Below, in pieces: positions 19,725 to 30,449 of a DNA stretch of 64,000 bases. The position numbers and the translations under genes are program-made. The first letter of the stretch is position 1. The number at the start of each line of letters is the position of its first letter. The stretch lies in the NCBI RefSeq assembly GCF_963678975.1, contig NC_089273.1, positions 27,781,073-27,845,072 of the forward strand, written 5' to 3'. Origin of the DNA: Dysidea avara. Taxonomy: Eukaryota > Porifera > Demospongiae > Dictyoceratida > Dysideidae. Below the pieces are notes generated by a model that was not told the DNA's origin, did no database searches, and was given only the letters and a program-made list of their open reading frames with translations.

Positions 19725-21665
19725 CTAGTGACCAAACTGCAGGGAGTGGGAGCATGAAACAGAGTTCAACTCCCACAAAAGACTGCCAGGCAACAGGCTA
19801 AATAGATGTAAAAATTTCCGGGCATTGTGGCGCCACAGACAAACAGAGAGTTGCTTTAGCAGATGGCGGCATGCTAGGCCACGAGAAATGCCACTCCTGG
19901 TGGTTGTCCTCAAAGCAATATCCTGGAAGAGAGGACGACTAGCAGCAGACCACAAACCCAAGGACTCAACCACCAGGGGGACAAAAACACCTCCAGCTGA
20001 CTGTACAAGCTCATGATGGTGAGCATCCTTATCTTCTTCTCCCTTAGCAGCAGCCACACCTGCTGAAACTGCAGACCGACCCAACGGAGATTCTTGTAAT
20101 GGACAACGCACAGTAACATCGAAGTACGCAGGCTTCCCATGCACAAAGTCAGGGTGAAAAACATCACCAGGGCGATCCAATCGGGAACCAGCACACCGTT
20201 GCTCTTTACGGCAACCAGTGTTGTCCAGAAGTAAAGCATGATATATCACATCACATAAAGCATTGTGCCTACGTATACGCATGGGTCCATGTCCACAGCC
20301 CAGCAGATGATCACCAAATTGATCAACAACACTACCACATGGGCAGCGAACTGGAGAAGTGGCAGAAAGAGAGGGACACCAAGCCAGTATCGAAGAGAAC
20401 ATACAAACTCCTGTGAGGACATGGATAGGCCTAAAGAATCACAAGGAATGGCCCGAAAGCCATGAATTGGTACAGGGGTCAGCAGAAATTGAACGAATTC
20501 TGGCTTGGTCCCGAATGGTAAGTGAATTAAGCAAAAGGGTCTGACGAGCAATATCAAGTTCATGCTGGAAAACACGCTGCCCACAAGCTGGATGGATAAG
20601 ATCAGGAAGGGAATCACTGTTAATCAAGGGCAGCAGAATTGAGGTAGCAACATCCTGATCCGGGATGGAAGGAAACACGTCAGGACCCCCACTAAAAGAC
20701 TGGAGCAGACGATAACACAATTCTGGGAGCTGAAACAAGAGCCTAAAAAGGCTGCTGAAGAGGTACTGGTAGCTTCAAGCAAACCCAATCCTCCCATAGA
20801 ACATGGTAAAGTGGCCTGCAGCCAAGATAAGTCAGATATAGAAGATTTGCAAATACGACCTAAAGCAGATCGAAGATTATAATCAAAACGTTCAAGTTGA
20901 GAAATAACACAATTTGGGGAAATAGTACGCAAGAGATGATTAAGTTTACAAACACCCAGACAACTTCGGAGAAGATGGGGTTCAACTTGAGGGTTCCCCA
21001 AATCCCCAAGATGGTCCTGAAGAGAAGCCACCTTATCAACAGCCTTGCCAACAAATGACAAGAAATAATCAGAGGATCCCCACACAGGGGAACCAAGAAA
21101 GGCAGCTCCTTCCTCTTGCAACAACGAAATACGGGTGACAGATGATGGAAACTCCGGAAACAACTGATTACCAGAAGGCCAAAAGACCTCACATTTAGAT
21201 AAATTAGGGTAGAGACCAAAACTCGGACCCCGCTGTACAAGCATTTGCAAAAAGGGAGGCAAGGCTGGAGCGCGTACCCACCAGGGTTCCGTCATATAAG
21301 TACCATAACTGAAAAGCCAGTCCAGCTGGGAAAATAACACTGGATAAGAAATTAATAAGGACAAGGGAAAACAGTAATGGTCCAAGGGGATCACCCTGCT
21401 GTACGCCAGTTGAGGATGCAATCCGGTGGGGGCCAAAACGTAGTTCCCTAATGCAGCAGTAAGACCACTGCACCCAGCTAAACAATTCCGGGAGATCAGA
21501 TCGACAGCGTGATAGAAAGGAATCCCGACTACACTCATTAAATGCATTGGTCATATCCACCTTTAAGCAACATAGTTCACAATTAGAGCCCACAGTAGCA
21601 AGGATGGTACGAAGAGAATGTACATGCCAAAAGAAAGAAATTGGGAAATAGTTCACCTCCACCAA
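19725..21665 (-). pseudogene. Non-LTR retrotransposon of the restriction-like-endonuclease type, decayed
   Basis: On the minus strand the reading passes RT motifs (VDMTNAFNECSRDSFL, then GVQQGDPLGPLLFSL, then a degenerate LYDGTLVG where the catalytic Y/A-x-D-D should be), a long thumb/linker, a zinc-binding segment (CPCG, GDHLLGCGHG, RRHNALCD at about 20350-20250) and a C-terminal endonuclease signature (RPGDVFHPDF, FDVTVRCPLQ). An RT plus zinc knuckle plus PD-(D/E)XK-like domain is the layout of R2/CRE-like LINEs. It is broken by at least four frame changes and one in-frame stop (20439), and the RT N-terminus is missing beyond 21665, so it is inactive. Confidence 0.8.
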
Positions 21666-21697
21666 AAGAAAGAAATCGTTTCGCGCCCCAAATCATA

Positions 21698-21795
21698 TTA
21701 ACTATCGTCTGAAAAGTGAAGTATCCATTACACTTCGCTGTAGGTTATGTTCAACCCGTTACACAGCAGTACGAATCAAAAACTGTTTGAAAAGC
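21698..21795 (+). repeat. About 100-bp dispersed repeat (copy B)
   Basis: Partner of 13331-13432, same orientation, roughly 90 percent identical. It adjoins the truncated 5' edge of the RLE-type LINE and is followed within 25 bases by a CACTGTG terminus. Confidence 0.65.
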
Positions 21796-21818
21796 ACCTC
21801 TGCAATCAAAATACACTG

Positions 21819-22000
21819 TGAAAAAAGAGGAATATAATATGGTATATCTAATGGCTTAAACTATAAAAATAATCTCAGTATAGCCTTACATTATACTAAC
21901 TATCTTATACTTTAGTATAAACCCCATCTTATATTATAGGAAACCGATTATACTTTAGTTTAATACACATTCTTTGTATGGCTTTGTTTACTTCACTAAA
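21819..22000. mobile_element. CACTGTG-ended MITE, left end only
   Basis: CACTGTGAAAAAAGAGG and the next ATATAATATGGTAT closely match the left terminus of the complete element at 36862-37199. The interior shares phrases such as TACTTTAGTATAA. I do not see a matching right terminus, so the copy is probably truncated; the end given is approximate. Confidence 0.5.
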
Positions 22001-22167
22001 TGTGATAACTTTTTAGCTTCACCATCAGATCTCATTATTGTCTCATTTTTAGCTTCACCATCTCATTATCACCATCTCATGTGACTTAAGGTTTTTTTTA
22101 CTGTACCAAACAAAGTCATGATGATTTTACATTTTACAATAAGTAGCTACACTTCTGTTAATCACTA

Positions 22168-24064
22168 CACTGTTAAAAATAAGGAGTAACTGTTACTCCC
22201 CTAGGGGAGTTCCCAGTGTAGGGAGGATTTAATACCCCTATATTTTTGTGGAGAGTAACTAACACCCCACAAAGGAGTAACAGGAACCGTTTGAAAAATC
22301 TATTGTAGGGAGTTCTAGTTACTCTAGGAGAGTTCACATAAGCATGCAAGGCGTTTCCTTTACTACATGAAATTCTGCAAATAACTCCGTATAAAATTTC
22401 AAATGATGTTAAAGACATACAGCAAAACTGTAACAAAATATTTACAATATCCAGCTTTATAATATTGGAAAGTCTCTGAAAAAAAGAGACCAGTAGCAAG
22501 GCTTCATCATCAGCAAACGATGCTTCACTACCACTTCACTGGAGTTACTTCCTGCCACATGACATGTTATCAGCCATAGTAAATAGCAGTATAGTAAAGA
22601 AATATTCAGCAATCATATACTTGTTACCTTTATGGCTGAAGGTACGTCACACACAGTTGCCAACAAAGTTGTAAAAACAATTCTTCCAGACCAGCAGCAT
22701 TGGTAGTGTAAACTAAACAGGCAAACAGTTGTTATCATGCAAAACAGCACTTTTTTGCTACCTGGAGCCAGTTCATCATTTTGTTCGTCTATTTGTTCAC
22801 TGATTTCTTGTGGCACCTGTAATAACTATATGTTTACAAATTGATGCACAGTCACTGTATGTTAACACACTTACTGGATGTTGTAAAAATTCTATGTTCT
22901 CAGTGACATTGAGACATCCATGCTAAAAAAGTAAATATGTGCTTACGTAACTATGAACATTATCTCCTTACAGGTCAAGAATAACTTGGAAAGTTGATGA
23001 AGTTGAAGACACACAATGTACATTGCATGAAAGATTCTTGTTAACCGCAGACGATACATCTTACTAGTTAATTCCAGTGAATCTGCATGTAATTATGTAA
23101 AAAGACAATGATACAGGCTACTGACCTTACCAGGCAATATCATTGTGTCCGGCTGCTTCTTCAACTTCTTACACACTGACTACTAGTAGCTAGCGGTGAG
23201 CTTGGATGGGCTGAATAGTGAATACTGTACGTATCAGTCAGTGCGGATACGACTGAGTCCGCCGAATTTTAAGTACTCTTTCCCTGAGTCTTGAACTATT
23301 TCTGCCGTATCACAATAAGGCGCCTAAACCCTCACGAGCAGTGGTGACTTCTGTTGGAGCCAGTTTAATAAACCGGTGTGTCACACGAGACGACTCAGAT
23401 CAGTATGGAAACAATGAACGAGATAGACTCTAGTGAACGTCCAGTAATTATTCACGAACAATCTAACAATTTAGTATCACCTTTTAAGCACTACAATTCC
23501 TCAGAGAAGCAAACCGCTTTCTACTACTCAACACGGCTCTGTTGTTAAAGAAGCCGTTTCTATGGTAATACTCTTCACTCTAAATAATGCGCTTGTAATA
23601 GAAATGGTATTTAATAATTGTACATACGTATTTCAAAATATTCTTGAGTAACAATTCGTCCTCCTGTTTTCGTACTCTCTGTTTCCTTCACTATGTCTTG
23701 GTTAGCCTGTAAAATAAAACATGAGTAAATGGCTGCCATTGAAAAGGAAGCCTAAATAATTACTTTCCTTTTTTACATTGAGTGGCTAGAATTGAACTGT
23801 TTAGTTAATGGAGAAAATAACATAGTGAGACAGCTATAACCTGCATGTGGCTCATTCATATGTGGCCTCAGCCATACTGGCTCACTGAGTTCACCTTAGT
23901 TACTAGTTAGCTGGTAATGGGAACTCTTCAGTTTGGTGCCTTCACTTACTTGGACTTCTCTTTACCCTTAGCGGGTTACTATTACTCTCCTAGTAATTCA
24001 AACTCCCCTTTCAGAGTAAAATATTTCACTCCCCTAGTTACTGTTACTCCCCTGTTTAACAGTG
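22168..24064. mobile_element. CACTG-ended DNA element, probably CACTA/CMC-like
   Basis: Opens CACTGTTAAAAATAAGGAGT and closes ACTCCCCTGTTTAACAGTG, with TA on both sides (22166-22167, 24065-24066). Subterminal regions are full of short inverted GGAGTAAC and GTTACTCC motifs, the kind of subterminal repeats used for transposase binding in CACTA-type elements. It is 1.9 kb. A 48-codon ORF at 23406-23549 (METMNEIDSSERPVII...) might be an N-terminal exon, but no transposase core is present. Confidence 0.65.
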
Positions 24065-24502
24065 TATAGCTAGCTAACTAGCTATAACTTCAGTTTGTTG
24101 TGATAATTTCATACGCACACATTTTCATACGGCAAAGTGTATAATACCAGTAAAATTAATTATTCAATCTAAGAGCCATACAAATCTAGAGTTTCTTGCA
24201 CAGTTAGCACAGCTGCAAAAGTTCGTAGTAATGCTTGTTTTAAAATTGAAGGGGAGCGCATGCGTATTACTAATGCAATTAAGTCGCCATCTTTGTCGCT
24301 ATTGTTGTATCAGAGGTTGTAAATGTGAGTGATACGACGGTGTATCTCGCGGAGAGAGTGTACGCGATCGGCACCATCGTCCAATGAGCCACGATGATAG
24401 TTATGGACCACAACTGTACATCCCTGCTGGCTGTAGTGGTGAAGTGGCGCGGCCAAGTGGACAATTCCTTCGATGGCAGCAATCAAAAACAGCTCTAGAT
24501 GA

Positions 24503-25309
24503 GTAAGTATTAGACTGAAATGTGCTGGATTGACTCGTCCCGCCTTCGAGAAATTGGGTGAGCCAAACACACAATACTTATGTTCGTACTGTATGATGGT
24601 AAGTCAGAACAATGAAATATCCAAACTCGCAAATATAATAAAGGATCTCAACTCTGCCATCATCTCACTGACAGAAACCATAACATCATTAAAGTCTTCT
24701 GTCACAAAATATACTCCTACATCTGTTCAGGAAGCAGATGCCACTACTAACATACCAGTAAAGAGAACTGTAGATGACAGAAGCATGAATATTGTTGTGT
24801 ATGGTATCAATGAATCTCCCCCTAAAACCGCTAAGCCTGATAGAACCAAAAATGACCTACTCAACTTACTTCCTGTACTAAATGCTGTGGATTCTTCTAT
24901 CCAGAATGCATCAATTAAAGATCTATTTCGACTGGGGAAATTTGACCCAAGCCAAACTCGACCAAGACCCATTTTAGTTAAGTTTCTTCGCAGGATTGAT
25001 GTCAGTACTATTTTATCAAACAGAAACCTAGTTAAAAAACCTGTCATCATCAAAGCTGATATGTCTAAGGATGAGAGAAAGATCGAATCCATGCTTTTAC
25101 AGGAACGCTGGAGACTTATACAACAAGGCACAAATCGCAAATATATTACTATCCGAAAAAATGAAATCTTTGTGGGAAAACTACTTCATGGAAAAGTCAT
25201 CGACCAAAACTTTGTAAGATATGGACCACAGGTCAACACTACTGAAAATAGCTCAGCATCATCCATTTCTGTTGAAACTGAAATGGATCAAAATGGAACA
25301 ACCTCATGA
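24503..25309 (+). CDS. LINE ORF1 protein: partial PHD-like zinc finger plus RRM-like domain
   Basis: Open from just after TGA (24500) to TGA at 25307-25309. The N-terminus reads LKCAGLTRPAFEKL and YLCSYC, the second half of a PHD-like finger as in ORF1 of CR1-type LINEs; the first half is not in frame upstream. Next comes a coiled-coil-like heptad stretch (LAKIIKDL-type, residues about 30-70 of the reading), then NIVVYGINESPP and RPILVKFLRR, which match the RRM/RNP layout of L1-like nucleic-acid-binding ORF1 proteins, and a basic C-terminal domain. The first true ATG is at 24593, inside the finger, directly followed by a GTAAGT, so initiation is uncertain: an upstream spliced or non-AUG start is possible. 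It shares a frame with ORF2. Confidence 0.7.
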   Translation, partial: VSIRLKCAGLTRPAFEKLGEPNTQYLCSYCMMVSQNNEISKLANIIKDLNSAIISLTETITSLKSSVTKYTPTSVQEADATTNIPVKRTVDDRSMNIVVYGINESPPKTAKPDRTKNDLLNLLPVLNAVDSSIQNASIKDLFRLGKFDPSQTRPRPILVKFLRRIDVSTILSNRNLVKKPVIIKADMSKDERKIESMLLQERWRLIQQGTNRKYITIRKNEIFVGKLLHGKVIDQNFVRYGPQVNTTENSSASSISVETEMDQNGTTS

Positions 25310-25313
25310 CTAG
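25307..25313 (+). promoter_or_regulatory. Stop-codon readthrough signal UGACUAG between ORF1 and ORF2
   Basis: The ORF1 stop is TGA followed immediately by CTAG. UGA-CUA(G) is the best established leaky stop context in animals, known from alphaviruses and several mammalian readthrough genes. ORF2 is in the same frame with no further stop. I infer that a fraction of ribosomes make an ORF1-ORF2 fusion. Confidence 0.6.
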
Positions 25314-28189
25314 CAAATCCAAATCATTATCCTGCACCTACTAACCTTAACCACAACTGTAATGCAACAAATCAAGAACATTCAAATCGTAATGAAATAT
25401 CTCTAGTGATTGCAAACTTTTGTAGTGTTTACAATAAGCAGGCAGAACTGGAAGCCTTCCTATCAACACATAATATTGACATACTGCTTGGATCAGAATC
25501 TCATCTTGAAAACACCATATTAAATAGTGAAATATTTCCAAATTCTTACAATATATACAGAAAGGATAGAAATAGGCATGGTGGTGGTGTATTTATCTTG
25601 ATCAGAGACACTTTTTCAACTTCAGAAATAACTTTAGAGTCGCCTTTGGAAATTGTTTGGATCAAAGTGCATATTAAAAACTACGATGACCTTATAATTG
25701 GATCGTTTTACTGTCCACCAAACTCTCCACCAACAGTATTTGATGATTTAGTGCAAAATTTTAGTGAAATCAAGGAGAAACATCCTCACACCAAGATTAT
25801 TATTGGAGGTGATTTCAATTGTCCTGGAATAGACTGGGAACATGGTTTCTTATCAGCAGAGTCATACACATCTAGATTACTCCGAGAAAAACTTCTAACA
25901 TTTTTACAAGACTTTCATCTCAACCAGATTGTCAACTTTCCAACCCGTGGCATAAACATCCTAGACCTGTGTTTTACATCTCACCCTAATATCATCTCCA
26001 CTTGTAACTCCATACCTGGCTTTAGCGACCACGATGCCATATTGGTCAGTCTATCTGTCTCATTTTATCAACAAAAGCAAGAGCCACACAGAGTACCTCT
26101 TTACAAAAAAGCAAACTGGGACATAATACGAAGTAGACTATCTGATCTGTCACTTGAATATTTTAATTTAAACAGCACCTCAGTCAGAACTGTTGATGAA
26201 AACTGGTCCTTTTTTCAAGAAAACTTCCAAAGCATTATAGATGATCATGTCCCTTTTAAAACACTACGTAAAAATACTCGTCTGCCCTGGATGACAGCCG
26301 AACTCACACGCCTAATAAGAAAAAAGAAACGAGTATATAAGAGGGCTAAACGTCACAAGCGAGACTCAGATTGGTCAGAATACAAAGATTTACAACGTAA
26401 AGTACGTCAAATGTTAAGACATAAGCACAGGGCTTATATTACTAACATTATTTCATCCTCAAACGATAACAAATTGTTCTGGAGATATATTAAAGCTAAA
26501 CAACAAGATATTACAGGAATTACTACCTTAAAAGGTCCTGATGGTGAAGCTATAACAGAGTCAATAGATAAAGCAAATATCTTAAATGAACATTTTAAAT
26601 CTACATTTACCACAGAACAATTTGATAACTTTCCTTCTAAGTCCAATTCTCCGTATCCATCTATGCCACATTTTGAGATTACCACACAAGGAGTTTACAA
26701 TATACTAAATGAAGGTAATTCAAACAAATCTCCAGGTCCTGACAAGTTACACCCTTATGCCCTAAGAGCCACAGCAGCAGAGATATCACCTATGCTTACC
26801 CACATCTTCCAACAGTCTCTCAGCTACAGTAGATTACCAACTCAATGGAAGCATGCATATGTCACACCAGTTTATAAAAAAGGAGACAAATCAGATCCCA
26901 AAAACTACCGTCCAATATCACTAACTTCAGTAATCTGCAAAACCATGGAGCACATCATTGTCAGCCAATTAATGAAACATCTAGAGTCAACCAACATCTT
27001 AACAGAAAATCAATTCGGCTTCAGAGAACATCACTCCTGTGAATCACAACTGCTTGTGACTGTCAATGATATAGCCAAAGCAATAAACAATAAACTACAG
27101 GTAGATTTGGCAGTACTAGACTTCTCCAAGGCCTTTGACAAGGTTGCACATGCTCGACTTCTAAACAAACTGGAGTATTATGGAGTGAGAGGAAGTTTGC
27201 TGGAATGGTTTGAATCATTTCTACACAACAGAACACAGCAAGTAGTAATAGAAGGCCGTTATTCCATATCTTGTGACATAACATCTGGTGTCCCCCAAGG
27301 CTCAGTTCTTGGACCTGCCCTTTTCCTAATATATATCAACGACATAACTACAAACATACATAGTGAGTTGCGACTGTTTGCAGATGACATTTTAATTTAT
27401 AGGCCTATACACTCACCAAGTGATCAGAAGATTCTGCAGGATGACTTAACTACTCTTATAAAATGGGCAAATGAATGGCAGATGGACTTTAATGTATCTA
27501 AATGCAACATCTTACAAGTTACCACACACCATACCACCAAAACATTTACATATCAAATGAATGGAGTGCCCTTGAAATCAGTAGAAAAGATTAAATATCT
27601 TGGAGTTTACTTGAACAATAAACTTTCATGGCACGATCACATTGACTACATATGCAACAAAGCAAATCGATTACTTGGTTTCCTAAAGCGAAATTTACAT
27701 TCCTGTCATAAACACTTCAAAGAATATGCCTACAAACAATTTCTGCTACCATCTATCAAATATTGTTGTGCCATCTGGGACCCACACCACCAAAATGACA
27801 TTTCTAAACTTGAAATGATTCAACATCGAGCTGCTCGTTTCATCTTAAATAAGCCTTGGAACAGACACCACCGTGACAGTATCACAGACATGTTAAATGA
27901 ACTAAATTGGCCATCTTTACAAGAACGCAGAAAGCAAGCACGCCTCATCCTATTGTACAAGATAGTTAATCATTTATTATTGGTCCCAAATCGCTGTCTG
28001 CCATCATTAAATCAAACTGCTACCAGAGCCCATCATGATCAGAAATTTAATCATATACAGTCTTCAGTAAACACGTATCTCTATTCATTCCTACCCAGAA
28101 CTATTCCCCATTGGAACGATCTATGTATCCCTAATCTATCTACCATTGATCTTGAAACATTTAAACAATCAACTACTCCTACTTTGTAA
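25310..28189 (+). CDS. LINE ORF2 polyprotein: AP-like endonuclease and reverse transcriptase
   Basis: The reading is open from the codon after the ORF1 stop to TAA at 28187. The first in-frame GTG is at 25406; no ATG occurs in frame until the WMTAEL segment, about 290 codons later, past the whole endonuclease. Taking 25406 as codon 1: endonuclease motifs SES (30), GGDFNCPGIDW (134-144) and SDHDA (207-211); RT motifs NYRPISLTSVICK (near 500), DFSKAFDKV (near 573), GVPQGSVLGPALFLIYIND (near 628) and FADD (near 659), all catalytic residues present. The thumb region and a C-terminal W-N-D-L tail follow. It is full length for the family and undamaged. Translation most plausibly comes from readthrough of the ORF1 UGA. 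Confidence 0.85.
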   Translation, partial: LANPNHYPAPTNLNHNCNATNQEHSNRNEISLVIANFCSVYNKQAELEAFLSTHNIDILLGSESHLENTILNSEIFPNSYNIYRKDRNRHGGGVFILIRDTFSTSEITLESPLEIVWIKVHIKNYDDLIIGSFYCPPNSPPTVFDDLVQNFSEIKEKHPHTKIIIGGDFNCPGIDWEHGFLSAESYTSRLLREKLLTFLQDFHLNQIVNFPTRGINILDLCFTSHPNIISTCNSIPGFSDHDAILVSLSVSFYQQKQEPHRVPLYKKANWDIIRSRLSDLSLEYFNLNSTSVRTVDENWSFFQENFQSIIDDHVPFKTLRKNTRLPWMTAELTRLIRKKKRVYKRAKRHKRDSDWSEYKDLQRKVRQMLRHKHRAYITNIISSSNDNKLFWRYIKAKQQDITGITTLKGPDGEAITESIDKANILNEHFKSTFTTEQFDNFPSKSNSPYPSMPHFEITTQGVYNILNEGNSNKSPGPDKLHPYALRATAAEISPMLTHIFQQSLSYSRLPTQWKHAYVTPVYKKGDKSDPKNYRPISLTSVICKTMEHIIVSQLMKHLESTNILTENQFGFREHHSCESQLLVTVNDIAKAINNKLQVDLAVLDFSKAFDKVAHARLLNKLEYYGVRGSLLEWFESFLHNRTQQVVIEGRYSISCDITSGVPQGSVLGPALFLIYINDITTNIHSELRLFADDILIYRPIHSPSDQKILQDDLTTLIKWANEWQMDFNVSKCNILQVTTHHTTKTFTYQMNGVPLKSVEKIKYLGVYLNNKLSWHDHIDYICNKANRLLGFLKRNLHSCHKHFKEYAYKQFLLPSIKYCCAIWDPHHQNDISKLEMIQHRAARFILNKPWNRHHRDSITDMLNELNWPSLQERRKQARLILLYKIVNHLLLVPNRCLPSLNQTATRAHHDQKFNHIQSSVNTYLYSFLPRTIPHWNDLCIPNLSTIDLETFKQSTTPTL

Positions 28190-28482
28190 CTGTAACTTAG
28201 CACTTATTGTATTTATTGTAACTTAGCCCTCACTGTAATTTAGTATTCATTGTAATTCTAGCACTTATTGTAACTTACCACTTACTGTAATTTAGCACTA
28301 GTTGTAACCTAGCACCTATTGTAACTTAGCACTTATTGTAACTTAGTACTAATCATTACTGTAACCTAAATTATAGGCACTTATGTTATTGTAACTTAAA
28401 CTAGGCACTTATGTGTACGTACCTTGTACATTAGCGTAAAAACCCTGTTGGGTGTTTGCTAATCAATAAATAAATAAATAGA

Positions 28483-28980
28483 CTAAAATGATAGCTTGTA
28501 CGATAGGTTTAGCCGTATTAAATTGTTTATTGTGTATTGTATGACAATGGCCTGCAAATGATTCAACTTTGGTGTTGCTGTGTACGTATTACATGTTTTA
28601 TATCCTGTTATATCTCAGCTTATGGCGGATGACGAGTGGACACAGTTCATCAGCCATCAACTGTAAGAGTATGCATGGTCTGCTCTTACGATTTTGTATA
28701 TTATCTCTTCAGAGGTACAGTTTCTTTTCGAACCTCTTAGTTCTACAGGCTGTCAGTGTACAATATCTGCAGTGTTAGTTTCCTTCAATGGCAGCTGCTT
28801 CCTTTAAAGAATCTGGTAGTGACCATATGTGGACAGTTTTGTTCTTTTTTCACGGAGTTGTTCAACGTCATCTAATTACTTACAGCTGTAAGTGCATTAA
28901 GCCTGATTGTGTTTTTATTCATTTTCTTTTCAATGGGGTAGGAATTACAGACTTGGTGATTCTTATTGCTAACATCTGTA
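28483..28980. other. Unassigned interval after the LINE
   Basis: Three overlapping ORFs of 65-123 codons (28569, 28788, 28966) have no domain and cross splice-like sites. The interval may be the start of the repeated splice-like unit cluster that follows. Confidence 0.3.
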
Positions 28981-29865
28981 AGTAAGTACACTGAGTGTCC
29001 AGTATACAATTTATATTTACCTTCGTTTAGGTTTGTGGAAACTGGTCTAATTTCTTCTGGGAACTGGTCTCATTTCTTCATGTTTTTCACTACTTTTTAT
29101 CAACAGCTGACAGCTGCTACCTTGTCTGGCACTGTAAATGAGTTGAGTGCTTTCAAGAACCTGTTCCGTCTTGTTTGTCCTTATTTCACTGACCATGCTC
29201 GTATTGCTAACAAAAGTAAGTTCACTGAGAGTATGCAAATTATATTATATTTAGTCTTGTTTCAGTTGTACTTAGTGATTACAAGATTCTTGGACTTGGT
29301 TATGAGTGTATCAGATGCTTCTTGTGAGCTTACGTAACACGTTAGCCCAACAAAGTCACATACTAAGTGGCTGTTTTATGTCTTGTTAGACTCACTGATA
29401 ACACCGGTAAGTACACAAAATAATCCAGAATATGAATTATGTTTGCCTCCATTTAGGGTTGTGAGACTTGGTCTTATCAGACTTGTCTTAGATGTACATG
29501 GATTGTCGGTCTCAGTTTTAAAAGATTGTTACAAACTGTAAGTATAATGGTTGTTCAGTATACACATTATATTTACCATCTTTAATAGAGTTGTGGGACC
29601 TAGCCACCATTCTACATGGTAATACTAGGTTTCCAGACAAGGTCGTGGTTTTATGAGATTCTTATTGTTACAAACTGTAAGTCCAACGATTATCCAGAAT
29701 ACACATTATATTTACCATCTTTGTATTAGAGCTGTGGGACAGTTCTACCAGACGACTAACAGATTGTCACAGAGTTCTACATAGTGATGATAATACAGGT
29801 AATTTGTAATGGAACTTGTGAATTGTATTTACTGTCTTACCTGCTGCAGTTGGATAAAGACTGAT
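28980..29865 (+). repeat. Cluster of diverged units each holding a short intron-like segment
   Basis: At least five units contain CTGTAAGT or GGTAAGT, then about 15-25 bases, then CAGTATACACATTATATTTACC or a variant, then a TTTAG/ATAGAG acceptor-like end and GTTGTGGGAC or a variant. The anchors lie near 29000, 29425, 29555, 29675 and in weaker form 29800. The last two units are about 120 bp apart. On the plus strand they look like tandem duplicated mini-exons separated by 55-65-bp introns. No continuous reading frame joins them, so they may be a decayed multi-exon gene or a non-coding tandem repeat. Confidence 0.45.
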
Positions 29866-30251
29866 AAATGACGAAATTGATTTGATACTGCCATGGCCAA
29901 GGAGACATTGATTTACTAGCTGTACCTATTGTGGTTTTAACATATTTACAGAATTAAATTCATTACAAATATAATTATAGAAATTATTTAATTAAGGTAG
30001 CCACAGATTATAGGAAAGTAAAAAGGTACAGTAGTATAGTAGCCAATATATGGTTGAAATAGGCTTAGTATAGTCTGATAATACACCGCAGTATACTAGT
30101 GATTTAATCTCTAATATATGACTGTCTTAAATGTATTCAATAAGCTTGTTATAGTAAAGTCCTAATCTAATCTAATATATGCTGTACTATTTAATTCCAA
30201 TACTAACATAATAAGACTGTTATATACCTTATTATTCTGAGCTTTTTTCAG

Positions 30252-30449
30252 TGTAGCTACGATGAAAAATACGAACGATTTCCGTTTCGAAGGAAGCCAT
30301 CACGTTCTATCGCCAAATCGACAACTTTCCCTGTCAGCAAAGATGAATGGGAAACAAATGAGGACACTGGTAAATCCATGAAGAATGCATTGTACGTACT
30401 GTGGTATGCCAAAAGGCACCTGTCGGACCGAAGTGACGTCGAACGGTGA
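30252..30449 (+). CDS. Exon-like 65-residue reading, unrecognised
   Basis: It follows a good acceptor (GAGCTTTTTTCAG at 30239-30251) and stays open for 65 codons to TGA at 30447. It reads CSYDEKYERFPFRRKPSRSI near the start and WYAKRHLSDRSDVER at the end, basic and not low-complexity. It could be the last exon of the unit cluster upstream, or part of a repeat: the final 30 bases and the downstream text look like a repeat 3' end leading into (TTA)n at about 30489-30508. No family recognised. Confidence 0.35.
   Translation, partial: CSYDEKYERFPFRRKPSRSIAKSTTFPVSKDEWETNEDTGKSMKNALYVLWYAKRHLSDRSDVER

Larger units (their letters stand above)
24242..28482 (+). mobile_element. Near-intact non-LTR retrotransposon (AP-endonuclease type)
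   Basis: A leader of about 260 bp is followed by ORF1 and ORF2 in the same frame, a 3' UTR containing a tandem 19-20-bp motif (GTAACTTAGCACTTATT, 28190-28400) and an (AATA)n tail at about 28465-28482. The left boundary is approximate because I could not find a clear target-site duplication. The endonuclease plus RT layout without RNase H suits the CR1/L2/jockey group. ORF2 has no internal stops, so this insertion is young or still capable of retrotransposition if ORF1 is intact. Confidence 0.8.

Noticed and set aside
24279-24570. Minus-strand ORFs over the LINE leader
   Set aside because: Antisense to the retrotransposon 5' leader and ORF1 start, with no recognised family.
25406-25408. GTG start codon for LINE ORF2
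   Set aside because: Non-AUG GTG initiation is not expected in animals; the same-frame readthrough explanation is better supported.
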